Assembly (NCBI GenBank): GCA_949285935.1
Contig: CASEAH010000070.1
Coordinates: 1 to 64,000, forward strand
Source: an uncultured Oscillospiraceae bacterium
GTDB lineage: Bacteria; Bacillota; Clostridia; Oscillospirales; Ruminococcaceae
DNA: 64,000 nt
Direction: 5' to 3'
Position numbers and translations under genes: made by a program. Position 1 is the stretch's first letter. Every line of letters starts with the position of its first letter. Under the pieces are notes generated by a model. The model was not told the DNA's origin. It saw nothing but the letters and a program-made list of their open reading frames with translations, and searched no databases. This document shows, piece after piece, positions 54,661 through 63,544 of the stretch.

Positions 54661-55263
54661 CCGGCTGCTTTTTGCTTTATGAAAAAGAAATTTTCCGGCT
54701 TGTCGGGAATGATGGGTTGTCCTGAGAGCAAAAACGAACTGTTTACAACCAGTTGGGGCATGGAAAACCGCCGGCGAAAGACCCATGTCTGATTCATATG
54801 ACATTGGCCGAAGGATACCAGCGGACAAATCCAATTTCAGGAGATGCGGCGGTGATTTTTGGGCATTTGCCTAATCCTATAGCTTGGCAAGGTATCGCTC
54901 CTGCTGTTTTTCAGAAATTTCAGAATATCCGGCGGCATCATGCAGCCAAGTCCCGTTTGACACGGCCCCAGGGAAATTTTTATAAAAACGGTACTCCCCA
55001 TCCGCGGCCCCCCTGCAGCCGGGACGGCATGATCAGCAACGATTCCTTTTTGTTTCTTCCAGGTGTCTCCAATCTGTCAAAACGCCTTTTGTATGGATTA
55101 TCTCTCAGCTTTCCGTTTACCCAGGTTGCTTTCAGCAAAACAAAAGCAGCTTTTCCCCGTCAAGGGTATCCCTTGTTCCAGACACAACCTTTCTCAAATC
55201 CCATGATGCAGAACAGTGTCGCTGCTGCATCAGGTGGATATAAAAAATTTTGAAAAAACCATC
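54661..55263. other. intergenic region upstream of tRNA-Val
   Basis: About 600 bases, no intact gene. A 167-codon plus-strand ORF (54753-55253) has no ribosome site. Includes the second copy of the 48.4 kb repeat-like sequence at 54852-54881. Confidence 0.45.
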
Positions 55264-55292
55264 TTGATTTGTCTGGAAGTTTATAGTATAAT
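55264..55292 (+). promoter_or_regulatory. tRNA-Val promoter
   Basis: TTGATT (55264-55269), 17-base spacer and TATAAT (55287-55292), 18 bases before the tRNA. Confidence 0.88.
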
Positions 55293-55310
55293 AATCAAGC
55301 AGCAACAAAT

Positions 55311-55387
55311 GGAGGCGTAGCTCAGCTGGTCAGAGTGCCTGCTTCACACGCAGGAGGTCCTGGGTTCGAGCCCCAGCGTGTCCACCA
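55311..55387 (+). tRNA. tRNA-Val(CAC)
   Basis: 77 nt with encoded CCA. Anticodon stem CCTGC/GCAGG with loop TTCACAC, anticodon CAC (Val). T arm CTGGG-TTCGAGC-CCCAG. The acceptor stem GGAGGCG/CGTGTCC has a G-G mismatch at 4-69 and a G-T at 5-68; otherwise paired. Confidence 0.93.
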
Positions 55388-55388
55388 G

Positions 55389-55428
55389 AAACAAAAGCCA
55401 TTCTCTTACGAGAATGGCTTTTGTTTTA
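55389..55428 (+). terminator. terminator after tRNA-Val
   Basis: AAACAAAAGCCATTCTC / GAGAATGGCTTTTGTTT hairpin, loop TTAC, then TT. Confidence 0.88.
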
Positions 55429-55643
55429 AGATATTTTGTCTTTTCTCCCACCAGACAACACCCATTGGAGCACTCGGAACCCATGCCAAAGCGCAGCCGG
55501 CAGCTCACTGCCGGAACATATTTGATAACTCTCCCGGGATAGCTGGGTGTGAGGCGTTGTCTAAAGTCCTGCTAACAATGTATATGGATTTAAAATTGCC
55601 CGGGCGGTCCCCGGTTGCAGATTAATATCGGAGGATTGAGAAT
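55429..55643. other. region before NAD synthetase
   Basis: 215 bases with no recognisable gene; an ATATCGGAGGATTGAG ribosome site ends it. No consensus promoter found. Confidence 0.4.
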
Positions 55644-57557
55644 ATGAAGGACGGATTCGTCAAAGCAGCGGCGGTTTCCCCCCAGCTGCGCGTGGCAGAC
55701 TGCTCCTACAACGCGGATCAGATCATCCGCGCCATGGAATCGGCGGCAGCCCGTCAGGTGCGTCTGCTGGTGCTTCCTGAGCTTTCCATCACCGGATATA
55801 CCTGCGGGGATCTGTTTTCCCAGCAGCTTCTGCTGGATGCCGCCGCTGGCGCTTTGGAAAAAATTGCGGAAGCCTCAGTGGGAATGGGGATGCTCACCCT
55901 GGTGGGACTCCCTCTGGCAGTAGGCTCCAAACTCTACAATTGCGCGGCAGCGGTACTGGACGGCGAGATTCTGGGTGTCATTCCCAAAACCTGCCTGCCC
56001 AATTATGGGGAATTTTATGAGGCCCGGCAGTTCACCCCTGCTCCGGAAGCCAACTCTTTCTGCAGCATCGGCGGCCGTGAGGTCCCCTTTGGACCGCATC
56101 TTCTTTTCCGCTGCCGGGAACTGCCCTCCTTCTGTGTGGCGGTGGAGATTTGCGAGGATCTTTGGGTCCCCCAAGCGCCTTCCATAAAGCACGCTTTGGC
56201 GGGAGCCACTGTAATCTGCAATCTTTCCGCCAGCAGCGAGGTGGTGGGAAAGGCGGAATTCCGTCGTCAGATGGTGGCCGCTCATTCCGCCAGACTCTTG
56301 TGCGGATACATCTATGCCGACGCGGGCAGCGGCGAATCCACTACCGACCTGGTCTTTTCCGGGCATGATTTCATCTGTGAGAACGGCGCTCTGTTGGCGG
56401 AAGCTCCGCCATTTTCCGGTAAAACGGCGGTAAACGACCTGGATGTGCAGCGCCTGACTGCTGAACGCCGCCGCATGGGCACCTACCCGGAACAGGAAGA
56501 TCCCGCCTACCACACCGTTTTCTTCTCCATGAAAACCAAAGATTGTCCTCTGAACCGTGTTTTTTCTCCCATGCCCTTTGTTCCGGAGGATCCGGCCCAA
56601 CGGACGGCCCGCTGCGAGGCGATTCTCACTGCCCAAGCCATGGGGCTTAAAAAGCGGTTGGAGCATACCCATGCCCCCACAGCGGTTCTCGGCATCTCGG
56701 GTGGGTTGGACTCCACCCTGGCACTGTTGGTGACGGTGCGGGCCATGAAGCTGCTGGACAAGCCTCTTTCCTCTGTTGTCGCCGTCACCATGCCCTGCTT
56801 CGGTACTACCGACCGGACGCTGACCAACGCCAAAACTCTCTGCCAGGAACTGGGCGTCACCCTGCGCACGGTGGGGATTGCCGCGGCGGTGGAGCAGCAT
56901 TTTCGGGACATCGGCCAGGACCCTGCACGACAGGATGTCACCTTTGAAAACGCCCAGGCCCGGGAGCGCACCCAGGTGCTGATGGATCTCGCCAACCAGA
57001 CAGGGGGTATTGTCGTGGGGACTGGGGACCTTTCCGAGTTGGCTCTGGGGTGGGCCACCTACAATGGCGACCACATGTCCATGTATGGCGTCAACGCTTC
57101 TATCCCCAAAACCCTGGTCCGGTATCTGGTCCGGCATGCGGCGGAGCAGGCGGCGCCCCGCCTTCGGGAGGTACTGCTGGATATTCTGGACACGCCTGTC
57201 AGCCCTGAGCTGCTTCCTGCTTCACCGGACGGCGTGATCTCCCAGGTCACCGAAGATCTGGTGGGTCCTTATGAACTCCATGACTTCTTCCTGTATTATA
57301 TCCTCCGCTTCGGCTTTGCTCCCGCCAAGGTGTACCGTCTGGCCCGTTTGGCTTTCAACGGCCGCTTTGAAGACGCTGTCATTCTCAGGTGGCTTCGTGT
57401 CTTTTACCGTCGTTTCTTTTCCCAGCAGTTTAAGCGTTCCTGTCTTCCCGACGGCCCCAAGGTGGGCACGGTTTCTTTGTCTCCCCGGGGCGACTGGCGG
57501 ATGCCCAGCGACGCCTGTGCGGCCCTGTGGCTGGACCAGCTTGACCAACTGAACTGA
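55644..57557 (+). CDS. nadE: NAD+ synthase, glutamine-hydrolysing
   Basis: 637 residues behind GGAGG. N-terminal nitrilase-like glutaminase with Glu46 (LPELSITGY), Lys115 (PKTCLPNYGEFYE) and Cys170 (EICEDLW); C-terminal synthetase with PP-loop SGGLDS (352-357), 'TGDLSELALGWATYNGDHMSMYGVN' and the later 'VTEDLVGPYELHDFFLYY'. It makes NAD+ from deamido-NAD, glutamine and ATP. Length fits the long two-domain type. Confidence 0.96.
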   Translation: MKDGFVKAAAVSPQLRVADCSYNADQIIRAMESAAARQVRLLVLPELSITGYTCGDLFSQQLLLDAAAGALEKIAEASVGMGMLTLVGLPLAVGSKLYNCAAAVLDGEILGVIPKTCLPNYGEFYEARQFTPAPEANSFCSIGGREVPFGPHLLFRCRELPSFCVAVEICEDLWVPQAPSIKHALAGATVICNLSASSEVVGKAEFRRQMVAAHSARLLCGYIYADAGSGESTTDLVFSGHDFICENGALLAEAPPFSGKTAVNDLDVQRLTAERRRMGTYPEQEDPAYHTVFFSMKTKDCPLNRVFSPMPFVPEDPAQRTARCEAILTAQAMGLKKRLEHTHAPTAVLGISGGLDSTLALLVTVRAMKLLDKPLSSVVAVTMPCFGTTDRTLTNAKTLCQELGVTLRTVGIAAAVEQHFRDIGQDPARQDVTFENAQARERTQVLMDLANQTGGIVVGTGDLSELALGWATYNGDHMSMYGVNASIPKTLVRYLVRHAAEQAAPRLREVLLDILDTPVSPELLPASPDGVISQVTEDLVGPYELHDFFLYYILRFGFAPAKVYRLARLAFNGRFEDAVILRWLRVFYRRFFSQQFKRSCLPDGPKVGTVSLSPRGDWRMPSDACAALWLDQLDQLN

Positions 57558-57977
57558 GCAGCAGGCCATCAGGCTGTTATAAAACAATCGGCAAAACAGT
57601 ATCCCATACCGGCGCCTTTTGAGCGGTTTCAGCTCAAGGGCGCCGGTTCCATTTATACTTCTGTGCAGCGAGGCCCTCCGGTCCTGCCGGGAAGGGTAAA
57701 AGCCTTCCGCTGCAGAGACAGAAGGAACGGAGAAATAAACAGCAGTTCTGCCACACCGGAAAAGCTTTTCTGGTATACAAATGTCCCCTTTCCAGTTTGC
57801 GGGGTGGGCAATCCCAGGGGCAGATTTTCAGCACCCCTTGAGAAGCCTGCCGGTATGCCGCCCTCACAGAAACTGCTCAAGCTCCCAGCCTGACCGGGAT
57901 TCCGGCTTTTCACACAGATTTTCACCAGGAGCCTCTGCATTCACATTTTGCGGGTTTGTAAACTTTTGGAAGCACCC
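57558..57977. other. intergenic region
   Basis: 420 bases between nadE and the thiol-relay operon. Apart from the terminator at 57608-57652 no gene or repeat is evident. It ends at the promoter of the relay operon. Confidence 0.5.
57608..57652 (+). terminator. terminator after nadE
   Basis: ACCGGCGCC...GAGC / GCTC..GGCGCCGGTT hairpin; similar stem to the one after the DUF401 gene. The T run is weak (TTCCATTTAT). Confidence 0.75.
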
Positions 57978-58006
57978 TTGACAGCAGCCCTTACAGTTGC
58001 TATGAT
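57978..58006 (+). promoter_or_regulatory. strong promoter of the thiol-relay operon
   Basis: TTGACA (57978-57983), 17-base spacer, TATGAT (58001-58006). An inverted repeat TTACAGT (57991-57997) / ACTGTAA (58017-58023) straddles the -10 and start site, a possible site for the Rrf2 protein encoded downstream. Confidence 0.85.
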
Positions 58007-58071
58007 ATCGCCATAAACTGTAATTTTTTTATTAACATTTCATCTTTCATTTTTCCTGGAAAGGAGCCTTT

Positions 58072-58746
58072 ATGAAAACTCTGGTGAGACTGGCAGTCGT
58101 CCTGCTGGCACTTGCTCTGCTGGCATGGGCAATGCTCTCCCCTTCTGCAGCCTGCGATATAACACTTCCTGTTTCTTCAGAAAACATACCGCCGGCTTCT
58201 GTATCTGTCCCCAACCCGGGATGTACCAATAATCTGCCATATCCCCTCCAAATGTCCGGAGAAAGCACCGCCACGGATTTTACCCGGTGGGAAGCTACCG
58301 ACCTGGACGGTGCAACGGTCACCCAGGAGATCCTGAAGGGCAGCCGGCTGACCGTGGTCAGTGCGTGGAGCAGCTGGTGCGGCACCTGCATCCGCGACCT
58401 GAAAGCCCTTCAAAAGATTTATGAGGTGTATTCCCGGGAAGACTTGAATGTGATCGGCATTGTGGCCAGTGGCCAGGACCGGGAAGGGAAGATCAGTCAG
58501 GAAGAAATCGCCATTGTCCGGCAGCTTCAGGAGCGCACCGGAGCCGAATTTTTACAGCTGATGCCTTCCGACGACCTGATTGCCATTAAACTGAAGGATC
58601 TGGGGCAGGTTCCTGAGTTCTTTCTGCTGGACGCTCAGGGGAAGTCCGTGGGAGAAAGCCTGCTGGGCGGCCAAAGCGTCTCCCAGCTTACCGATTGGAT
58701 CGAAAGTGCTTTTGATATTTTAGAACAGGAGGAATCCATCTCATGA
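58072..58746 (+). CDS. TlpA-like thioredoxin, membrane-anchored
   Basis: 224 residues with GGAAAGGAG. Signal/anchor helix 4-22, then a TlpA-type thioredoxin domain with active site WCGTC (Cys103, Cys106) in 'VVSAWSSWCGTCIRDL', and a later 'LGQVPEFFLLDAQGKSVGE' with the cis-Pro. An extra Cys28 and Cys51 lie in the linker. It exchanges electrons with disulfides outside the membrane. First gene of the relay operon; overlaps the next by ATGA. Confidence 0.85.
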   Translation: MKTLVRLAVVLLALALLAWAMLSPSAACDITLPVSSENIPPASVSVPNPGCTNNLPYPLQMSGESTATDFTRWEATDLDGATVTQEILKGSRLTVVSAWSSWCGTCIRDLKALQKIYEVYSREDLNVIGIVASGQDREGKISQEEIAIVRQLQERTGAEFLQLMPSDDLIAIKLKDLGQVPEFFLLDAQGKSVGESLLGGQSVSQLTDWIESAFDILEQEESIS

Positions 58747-59372
58747 AAGATCGGAAATATGTATTCCTTGCCCTGGCAGCCCTCGCAACCGCGGCCTCAT
58801 TGATGCTGGCCGGATGTTCCGCGCCCGAAGATTCTTCTGCTTCCGGTTCTTCTCCCGCTTCTGCAGGCGACTCCTCCAACTCCCAAAGTCCGGAAGAGTC
58901 CTCCCCTCTTCTGGGGGAATTTACCGCCAACGATCTGGAAGGAAATGAAGTGGATCAAAGCATTCTGGAGGACCACAAGCTGACCATGGTGAACGTCTGG
59001 GCCACTTTTTGCGGTCCCTGCCTGAACGAGATGCCCGATCTGGGGGCCCTGCATACCGAAAATGCCGATAAGGGCTTCCAGGTGGTGGGAGTAGTCATCG
59101 ATGTGCTCAATCGGGACGGCGCCCTGAATCAGGAACAGGTGGACCTGGCCGCTGAAATTGTGGGAAAAACCGGGGCTGATTATCTCCACCTTCTTCCCTC
59201 TGACGATCTGATTGTCGCCCTGCTGGGGAACGTATCAGCTGTTCCCACCACAGTGTTTGTGGACGAATCGGGCAATCTGGTGGGAGAAGTGCAGCTGGGC
59301 GCCCGTTCCAAAGAACAGTGGCAGGAGATGATCGACCAGCTTCTGGAGCAGGTTTCCGGGGAGGACGCATGA
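58743..59372 (+). CDS. TlpA-like thioredoxin lipoprotein
   Basis: 209 residues; ATG overlaps the first TlpA stop. Lipobox MLAGC (Cys25), Ser-rich linker, then thioredoxin domain with FCGPC (Cys90, Cys93) and cis-Pro in '[15 protein letters not shown]'. Paralogous in layout to the first TlpA but anchored by lipid. Two such thioredoxins with different CxxC loops (WCGTC and FCGPC) suggest successive steps or different partners. Confidence 0.87.
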   Translation: MKDRKYVFLALAALATAASLMLAGCSAPEDSSASGSSPASAGDSSNSQSPEESSPLLGEFTANDLEGNEVDQSILEDHKLTMVNVWATFCGPCLNEMPDLGALHTENADKGFQVVGVVIDVLNRDGALNQEQVDLAAEIVGKTGADYLHLLPSDDLIVALLGNVSAVPTTVFVDESGNLVGEVQLGARSKEQWQEMIDQLLEQVSGEDA

Positions 59373-59518
59373 TGAAAGGCCGGGTGCGTAATCTGGCCGC
59401 AGCAGGGATTTTTCTGCTGGGAGCGGCCCTTTTGGTATTGGGAATTCTAAGAGGAGAGGTTTCTACCGTCTTTACCAAGGCCACTAATATATGTCTGGAG
59501 TGTATCGGCATTGGGTAA
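59369..59518 (+). CDS. CD1871A-family CxxC mini-membrane protein
   Basis: 49 residues starting [16 protein letters not shown] overlaps the TlpA stop. One membrane helix (9-27) and a C-terminal 'ICLECIGIG' with CxxC at Cys42/Cys45. This is the CD1871A family of tiny CxxC proteins found in Clostridia beside TlpA and Fe-S membrane proteins; function unknown. The CxxC sits where it could pass electrons between the membrane Fe-S protein and the thioredoxins. Its stop lies in the start of the next gene. Confidence 0.88.
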   Translation: MMKGRVRNLAAAGIFLLGAALLVLGILRGEVSTVFTKATNICLECIGIG

Positions 59519-60410
59519 ATTTCTTTTTAAACAAAGCCGCCGGCTCCGGCTGGTGGTACAGGCCTGCTTTACAGCTCTCACCAACGGATACGCCGCAGGC
59601 TTTGCCCAGGGTAAAATCTATACCGGCCCCACCAAATCCCTCTGTGTGCCCGGGCTCAACTGTTACTCCTGTCCCGGCGCTCTGGGCGCCTGCCCCATCG
59701 GTTCTCTTCAGGCCGTGCTGGGCAGCCGCAGCTATCAGATGGCTCTGTATGTCACAGGCTTTCTCATGATGACCGGCGCCGTTATGGGACGGTTTGTCTG
59801 CGGATGGCTCTGCCCTTTCGGCCTTGTGCAGGATCTGCTGCATAAGATTCCCTGGGGCAGAAAAATTTCCCGTCTTCCGGGAGAAAAATGGCTGCGGATG
59901 CTGCGCTATGGGGTACTGGCGGGGTTCGTGGTGCTGCTGCCTATGTATGCGGTGGATATTGTGGGACAGGGTCAGCCCTGGTTCTGCAAATATATCTGTC
60001 CCTCCGGCACCCTTACCGCCGGGATCCCTTTGGTACTTTCCAATCCTGCGCTGCGGGAAGCCATCGGATGGCTCTTTGCATGGAAAAACCTGGTACTGCT
60101 GGTTTTGATTTTGCTGTCTGTCCCGCTGTACCGCCCTTTCTGCCGTTATTTGTGCCCTTTGGGGGCTATTTACGGCTTTTTCAATCCCATTTCCTTGTAC
60201 CGATATCGGGTGGATCCGGCCAAATGCACCTCCTGCGGTGCCTGCCAGCGCAGCTGCCAGCTAAAAATTCCGATATGGCGCACTCCCAACAGCCCCGACT
60301 GTATCCGCTGCGGTGATTGCAGGGCAGCCTGTCCCCACGGTGCTATCACCACCACTTTTCAACGTCAAGAAGCCCCCTCCTCCGGGAAGGGGGCCAAGGA
60401 GGAATCATGA
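59511..60410 (+). CDS. NapH/MauN-like 4Fe-4S membrane protein
   Basis: 299 residues from a TTG overlapping the previous gene. Four or more membrane helices between about 70 and 220. Cys motifs: '[17 protein letters not shown]', 'CGWLCPFGL' and 'CRYLCPLGA' in the membrane part, then a ferredoxin tail with '[11 protein letters not shown]' and '[15 protein letters not shown]', each able to hold a 4Fe-4S cluster. Members of this group route electrons across or along the membrane. Here the likely partners are the CD1871A protein and TlpA lipoproteins. Confidence 0.92.
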   Translation: MGKFLFKQSRRLRLVVQACFTALTNGYAAGFAQGKIYTGPTKSLCVPGLNCYSCPGALGACPIGSLQAVLGSRSYQMALYVTGFLMMTGAVMGRFVCGWLCPFGLVQDLLHKIPWGRKISRLPGEKWLRMLRYGVLAGFVVLLPMYAVDIVGQGQPWFCKYICPSGTLTAGIPLVLSNPALREAIGWLFAWKNLVLLVLILLSVPLYRPFCRYLCPLGAIYGFFNPISLYRYRVDPAKCTSCGACQRSCQLKIPIWRTPNSPDCIRCGDCRAACPHGAITTTFQRQEAPSSGKGAKEES

Positions 60411-60712
60411 CTCGTTTTACACTGATTTCCATTTTGCTCTTTGCCGGGCTGGCAGTCTCCCTCCCTGTGCTGGCGGTAAGCCTGTTTCGCCTGGTTTCTT
60501 CCCGCAAAAAAATTTTTCCTCTGCTCTACGGGGCGGTTTCGCTGATGACGATTTTTTCTCTCACCCGCACGCTGGTACAGCAAAGCAGCGGCATTGCCTG
60601 TGCCATGCCGCCCCAGCGTACGCTGCTGATCTACGGCGGAATTACACTGCTCCACCTGTATTTCCTTTTGGATTCTTTCCGGGAACTGAAGGAGGATCAT
60701 CATGACCAGTGA
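60407..60712 (+). CDS. small membrane protein of the relay operon
   Basis: 101 residues; ATG overlaps the Fe-S gene stop, with AAGGAGG upstream. Three membrane helices (about 6-26, 37-57, 72-90), a Cys in 'SSGIACAMPPQ' and a charged tail. I do not recognise a family. Its location inside the operon suggests a structural or quinone-facing part of the complex. Confidence 0.75.
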   Translation: MTRFTLISILLFAGLAVSLPVLAVSLFRLVSSRKKIFPLLYGAVSLMTIFSLTRTLVQQSSGIACAMPPQRTLLIYGGITLLHLYFLLDSFRELKEDHHDQ

Positions 60713-61160
60713 TTTTGCCGTGGCGCTCCATGTGCTGGTTTATCTGGATCATCGGGGCGGCACGCTGTCCAGCGAAGCTCTGGCCGCCAACGTCTGCACC
60801 AACCCCGCCCGGATCCGCAAGGTCATGGCCAGGCTGAAGAAAGCCGGTCTGGTAGATACCAAGGAAGGGGCCGAGGGAGGATATCACTTTACTTTAGATG
60901 CCGATGAGGTGGATCTCCGTCAGGTAGCGGAGGCGGTGGAGGAGCGCCTGGTCTCCTCCGCCTGGCGTCCCGGCAGCCGCGAGGGAAACTGCCTCATTGC
61001 CTGCGGCATGGGGCCGGTCCTGGACGAAATGTATCAGGAACTGGATGAACTATGTAAAGAACGTCTGGCCGGGCTTACCATCCGGGATATTGAAGGCAGA
61101 ATTTTTAAGGGGGCAGCAGCCCCACATCAAAAGGAGGATTCTTTTCATGCTGACCTATAA
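60702..61160 (+). CDS. Rrf2-family transcriptional regulator
   Basis: 152 residues. Winged helix with 'DFAVALHVLVYLDHRGG', 'ALAANVCTNPARIRKVMARLKKAGLVDTKEGAEGGYHF'; Cys97, Cys101 and Cys118 follow, a spacing that could hold an Fe-S cluster or form a redox switch, as in IscR and NsrR. It overlaps the preceding and following genes, so it is part of the operon and may control it through the repeat at 57991-58023. Confidence 0.88.
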   Translation: MTSDFAVALHVLVYLDHRGGTLSSEALAANVCTNPARIRKVMARLKKAGLVDTKEGAEGGYHFTLDADEVDLRQVAEAVEERLVSSAWRPGSREGNCLIACGMGPVLDEMYQELDELCKERLAGLTIRDIEGRIFKGAAAPHQKEDSFHADL

Positions 61161-61398
61161 ATTCGATACCCAGCTGCTGATTGAAGGAGAAAATCTTTCG
61201 GAAGACGCCATCAACGACTATATTCTGGAGAATATTCCCGGAGACTGCCTGCTGGCAGTAGGAGATGAAGAACTGATCAAGATCCACTTCCACACCAACA
61301 TCCCCTGGAAGGTGCTGGAATACTGCGCCTCTTTGGGAGAGATCCATGATGTGGTCATCGAAAATATGGAACGCCAATCACTGGGACTCAAAGGGTAA
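61147..61398 (+). CDS. free-standing FakA/DAK-phosphatase C-terminal-like domain
   Basis: 83 residues from the ATG behind AAAAGGAGG, overlapping the Rrf2 stop. 'YKFDTQLLIEGENLSEDAI', 'GDCLLAVGDEELIKIHFHTNIPWKVLEY' and 'GEIHDVVIENMERQ' resemble the C-terminal domain of FakA-type fatty acid kinases (DegV partner), in which the HVHTN-like segment is conserved. The kinase domain itself is absent. A ligand-binding or adapter role in this operon is possible. Confidence 0.72.
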   Translation: MLTYKFDTQLLIEGENLSEDAINDYILENIPGDCLLAVGDEELIKIHFHTNIPWKVLEYCASLGEIHDVVIENMERQSLGLKG

Positions 61399-61551
61399 GC
61401 ATATAATAATTTCTGCCTCTGGCGCTGGCATGTTGCCTCTGTTCTGGCGCCGCCGGCTGCGATGTTTCCATCTGGCCCCAGATGCAGGATTCCCCTTCAT
61501 CCCGGCGTCAGATGTCCGGCAACAGGCAGGAAGCCATTTCTGAAAATTCCG

Positions 61552-61596
61552 GCAGTTCTCAGGCAGCAGCACAAGAGGCTGCTGCCTGAGAACTGC
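61552..61596. repeat. 19-bp perfect inverted repeat
   Basis: GCAGTTCTCAGGCAGCAGC and its exact reverse complement around a 7-base loop (ACAAGAG). Neither side has a clean T run on the plus strand; on the minus strand it is followed by CGGAATTTT. May be a transcript end or an RNA processing site. Confidence 0.8.
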
Positions 61597-61633
61597 TACC
61601 GTGATCCGCATAAAGAATGCAAAACAAATCATG

Positions 61634-61684
61634 AAAATCGGCCCTCAAAGGAGGCGGTTCTGCTTCCTTTGAGGGCCGATTTTT
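61634..61684. terminator. bidirectional terminator
   Basis: AAAATCGGCCCTCAAAGGA / TCCTTTGAGGGCCGATTTT arms around a 12-base loop, with A and T ends, serving both convergent genes. Confidence 0.88.
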
Positions 61685-61747
61685 CCACATTCTTTTTCGG
61701 CGAAGTTATTTTGCAACAGCGCTTTGACAAATGGCAGGTCTTTATAT

Positions 61748-63544
61748 TTACGCTGCCTGCTTTTCTTCCTCTTCCAGGGCGGCTTCCATGTACTCTTCCA
61801 CCTGCCGCTCCACCAGCACAAAGGGGGCCGGTCCGCAGTCCAGAATCGTCTGATGGAACTCCTGCGGGTCAAATTTCCCCTGCAGCGTCTCTTCCGCCTG
61901 GCGGCGCAGGCGGTTCATTTCCAGTTCTCCCAAAGCATAGGGAACGCTGTTGCCCGGATCGGACAGTATACTTTGAAAGATCTCTTCCGCGCCATCGGAA
62001 TAAAACCCCCAGTCATCCAGGCACTGTGCTACCTCCGCGGTATTCCACCCCTCATAGTGGACCCCCACATCAATCCTGGCAGAAATCAGGGAGGATATGA
62101 GATCGTCGCACCGAAGTACGGTACTGGCCTCAGGACTGTATCCCAACCACTCGTAGCAGTTGGCGTCGGCATAGTTGGCCCAGCCCTCGGTGTACCCCAG
62201 ACAGCCGGTAAGGTACCGGATCGGGTCAGGCTGCCGGGAATTAAAATAATTTCTCTGGAGCAGATGTCCCGGGTATCCTTCATGGGCCAGCGTTTCCACC
62301 AGGCGTTCCCCCTGGGTCTGGCCCTGGTATGCCGGATCGCCATTGATGTAGATAAAATTATCGCTGGGCGCATCCAGAGGAGGCGTCAAATAATAGGCGG
62401 GGGCTGTACTGGCCTCCAGGCTTTCGGGGACCTCCCGCACCTGATATTCCACTTTTTCCAGAGCGGGGAACTCCTCTTCCGAACTCTCCCGCAGGAACTC
62501 CAGAATTTGATCCGGTGTTTCCCAGGGGATTTCCCGGCTGCCAAACTCTTGGATCTCCTCCAAAACTCCGGGGTCCGTTTGTACTACGGCAATCATTTGC
62601 CGGATGGATTCCTCCAGGCCGGATTCCAAAAGATCGATTATTTCTTCCATGGTACCGTCCACCCCGGAGGAAGCCCGAACCATATAGGCATAATAATCCG
62701 CGCCATTTTTGTACTGCCACAGACCTTCCGCCGGGGAGCAGGTGCTGCGCAGCGCATCCAGACCATCCAAAAATTCCTGTCCGGCGGGTACCACCTGTTC
62801 TACCCAGATTTTCCTGTTTTCGTCCAGATATTGTTGTTTCTCCGCCTCAGGAAGATCCTCCACCCTATTCAGACGCTCCTCAAAGGAGCTGATGACAAAG
62901 CTTTCCCCGGGATTTTCCAAAACAGCGGCTCCCGCTTCCAGTACCTGGTCCAGCACCGCCTCGCACATAAACATTCCCGCCTCGCTCCTGGCCTGCTCCA
63001 GAGTCAGAGCTTCTTCCAGAACCCGGGGCAGATCCGCCAACAGCGCCAGATAGTTTTCAGCGTCTTCCGCCGAAGTGATCCGGTAATCAGCCAAAAGCTG
63101 AGGATAGGTGGTCAGCACTCCGTCGTTAAGGGTGGCATAGGAGATAAACAGCCCCATTCCCTCTGATTCCAGTTCTGTTTCCAGCTGGTGCCGCAGGATG
63201 TCCCAGGTCATCTGCTGATCCGGTGTCAAAGTGTCCCGGTCAAAGGATTTCAGCCGTTCCAGATCCTCCCGTACCTGTTCTTCATAGCGCAGGATGCCAT
63301 CCAGAGTATGATCTCCCAGATCCGGGCGTTCCGTAATTCCCCATGCCTGGGGATCGGTAAGGCAATAGCTGAGGGTCAGGCCGTCTCCGGACACATCCCG
63401 GACAAAAAGCTCCCGGGTAAAGGCCGCAAAAGCCTCCTCCCCGGTCTGACCGGAACCGGCGGCGGGTCCCCCCGTCCCCCCGCAGCCAGGCAAGAGAATC
63501 AAAATCGCAGCCAATACCGCTGCGGCAATTTTTTTCATCTTCAC
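61748..63544 (-). CDS. DUF885-family lipoprotein (putative metallopeptidase)
   Basis: 598 residues from a GTG at 63542-63544 behind AAGGAGG; the ATG at 63538 is alternative. Signal peptide with lipobox ILLPGC, then a large helical domain. 'LAHEGYPGHLLQRNYF' is the HExxH-like metal motif of DUF885, and 'YTEGWANYAD' carries the third ligand region. Probably an extracellular peptidase on the lipid-anchored surface. Stands alone. Confidence 0.85.
   Translation of the reverse strand: MKMKKIAAAVLAAILILLPGCGGTGGPAAGSGQTGEEAFAAFTRELFVRDVSGDGLTLSYCLTDPQAWGITERPDLGDHTLDGILRYEEQVREDLERLKSFDRDTLTPDQQMTWDILRHQLETELESEGMGLFISYATLNDGVLTTYPQLLADYRITSAEDAENYLALLADLPRVLEEALTLEQARSEAGMFMCEAVLDQVLEAGAAVLENPGESFVISSFEERLNRVEDLPEAEKQQYLDENRKIWVEQVVPAGQEFLDGLDALRSTCSPAEGLWQYKNGADYYAYMVRASSGVDGTMEEIIDLLESGLEESIRQMIAVVQTDPGVLEEIQEFGSREIPWETPDQILEFLRESSEEEFPALEKVEYQVREVPESLEASTAPAYYLTPPLDAPSDNFIYINGDPAYQGQTQGERLVETLAHEGYPGHLLQRNYFNSRQPDPIRYLTGCLGYTEGWANYADANCYEWLGYSPEASTVLRCDDLISSLISARIDVGVHYEGWNTAEVAQCLDDWGFYSDGAEEIFQSILSDPGNSVPYALGELEMNRLRRQAEETLQGKFDPQEFHQTILDCGPAPFVLVERQVEEYMEAALEEEEKQAA

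Larger units (their letters stand above)
61399..61747. other. intergenic region with two hairpins
   Basis: About 350 bases, convergent genes on both sides. The inverted repeats at 61552-61596 and 61634-61684 are the only structures. No gene. Confidence 0.6.

Noticed and set aside
54753-55253. 167-codon ORF before tRNA-Val
   Set aside because: No ribosome site or recognisable motif; it runs almost into the tRNA promoter.
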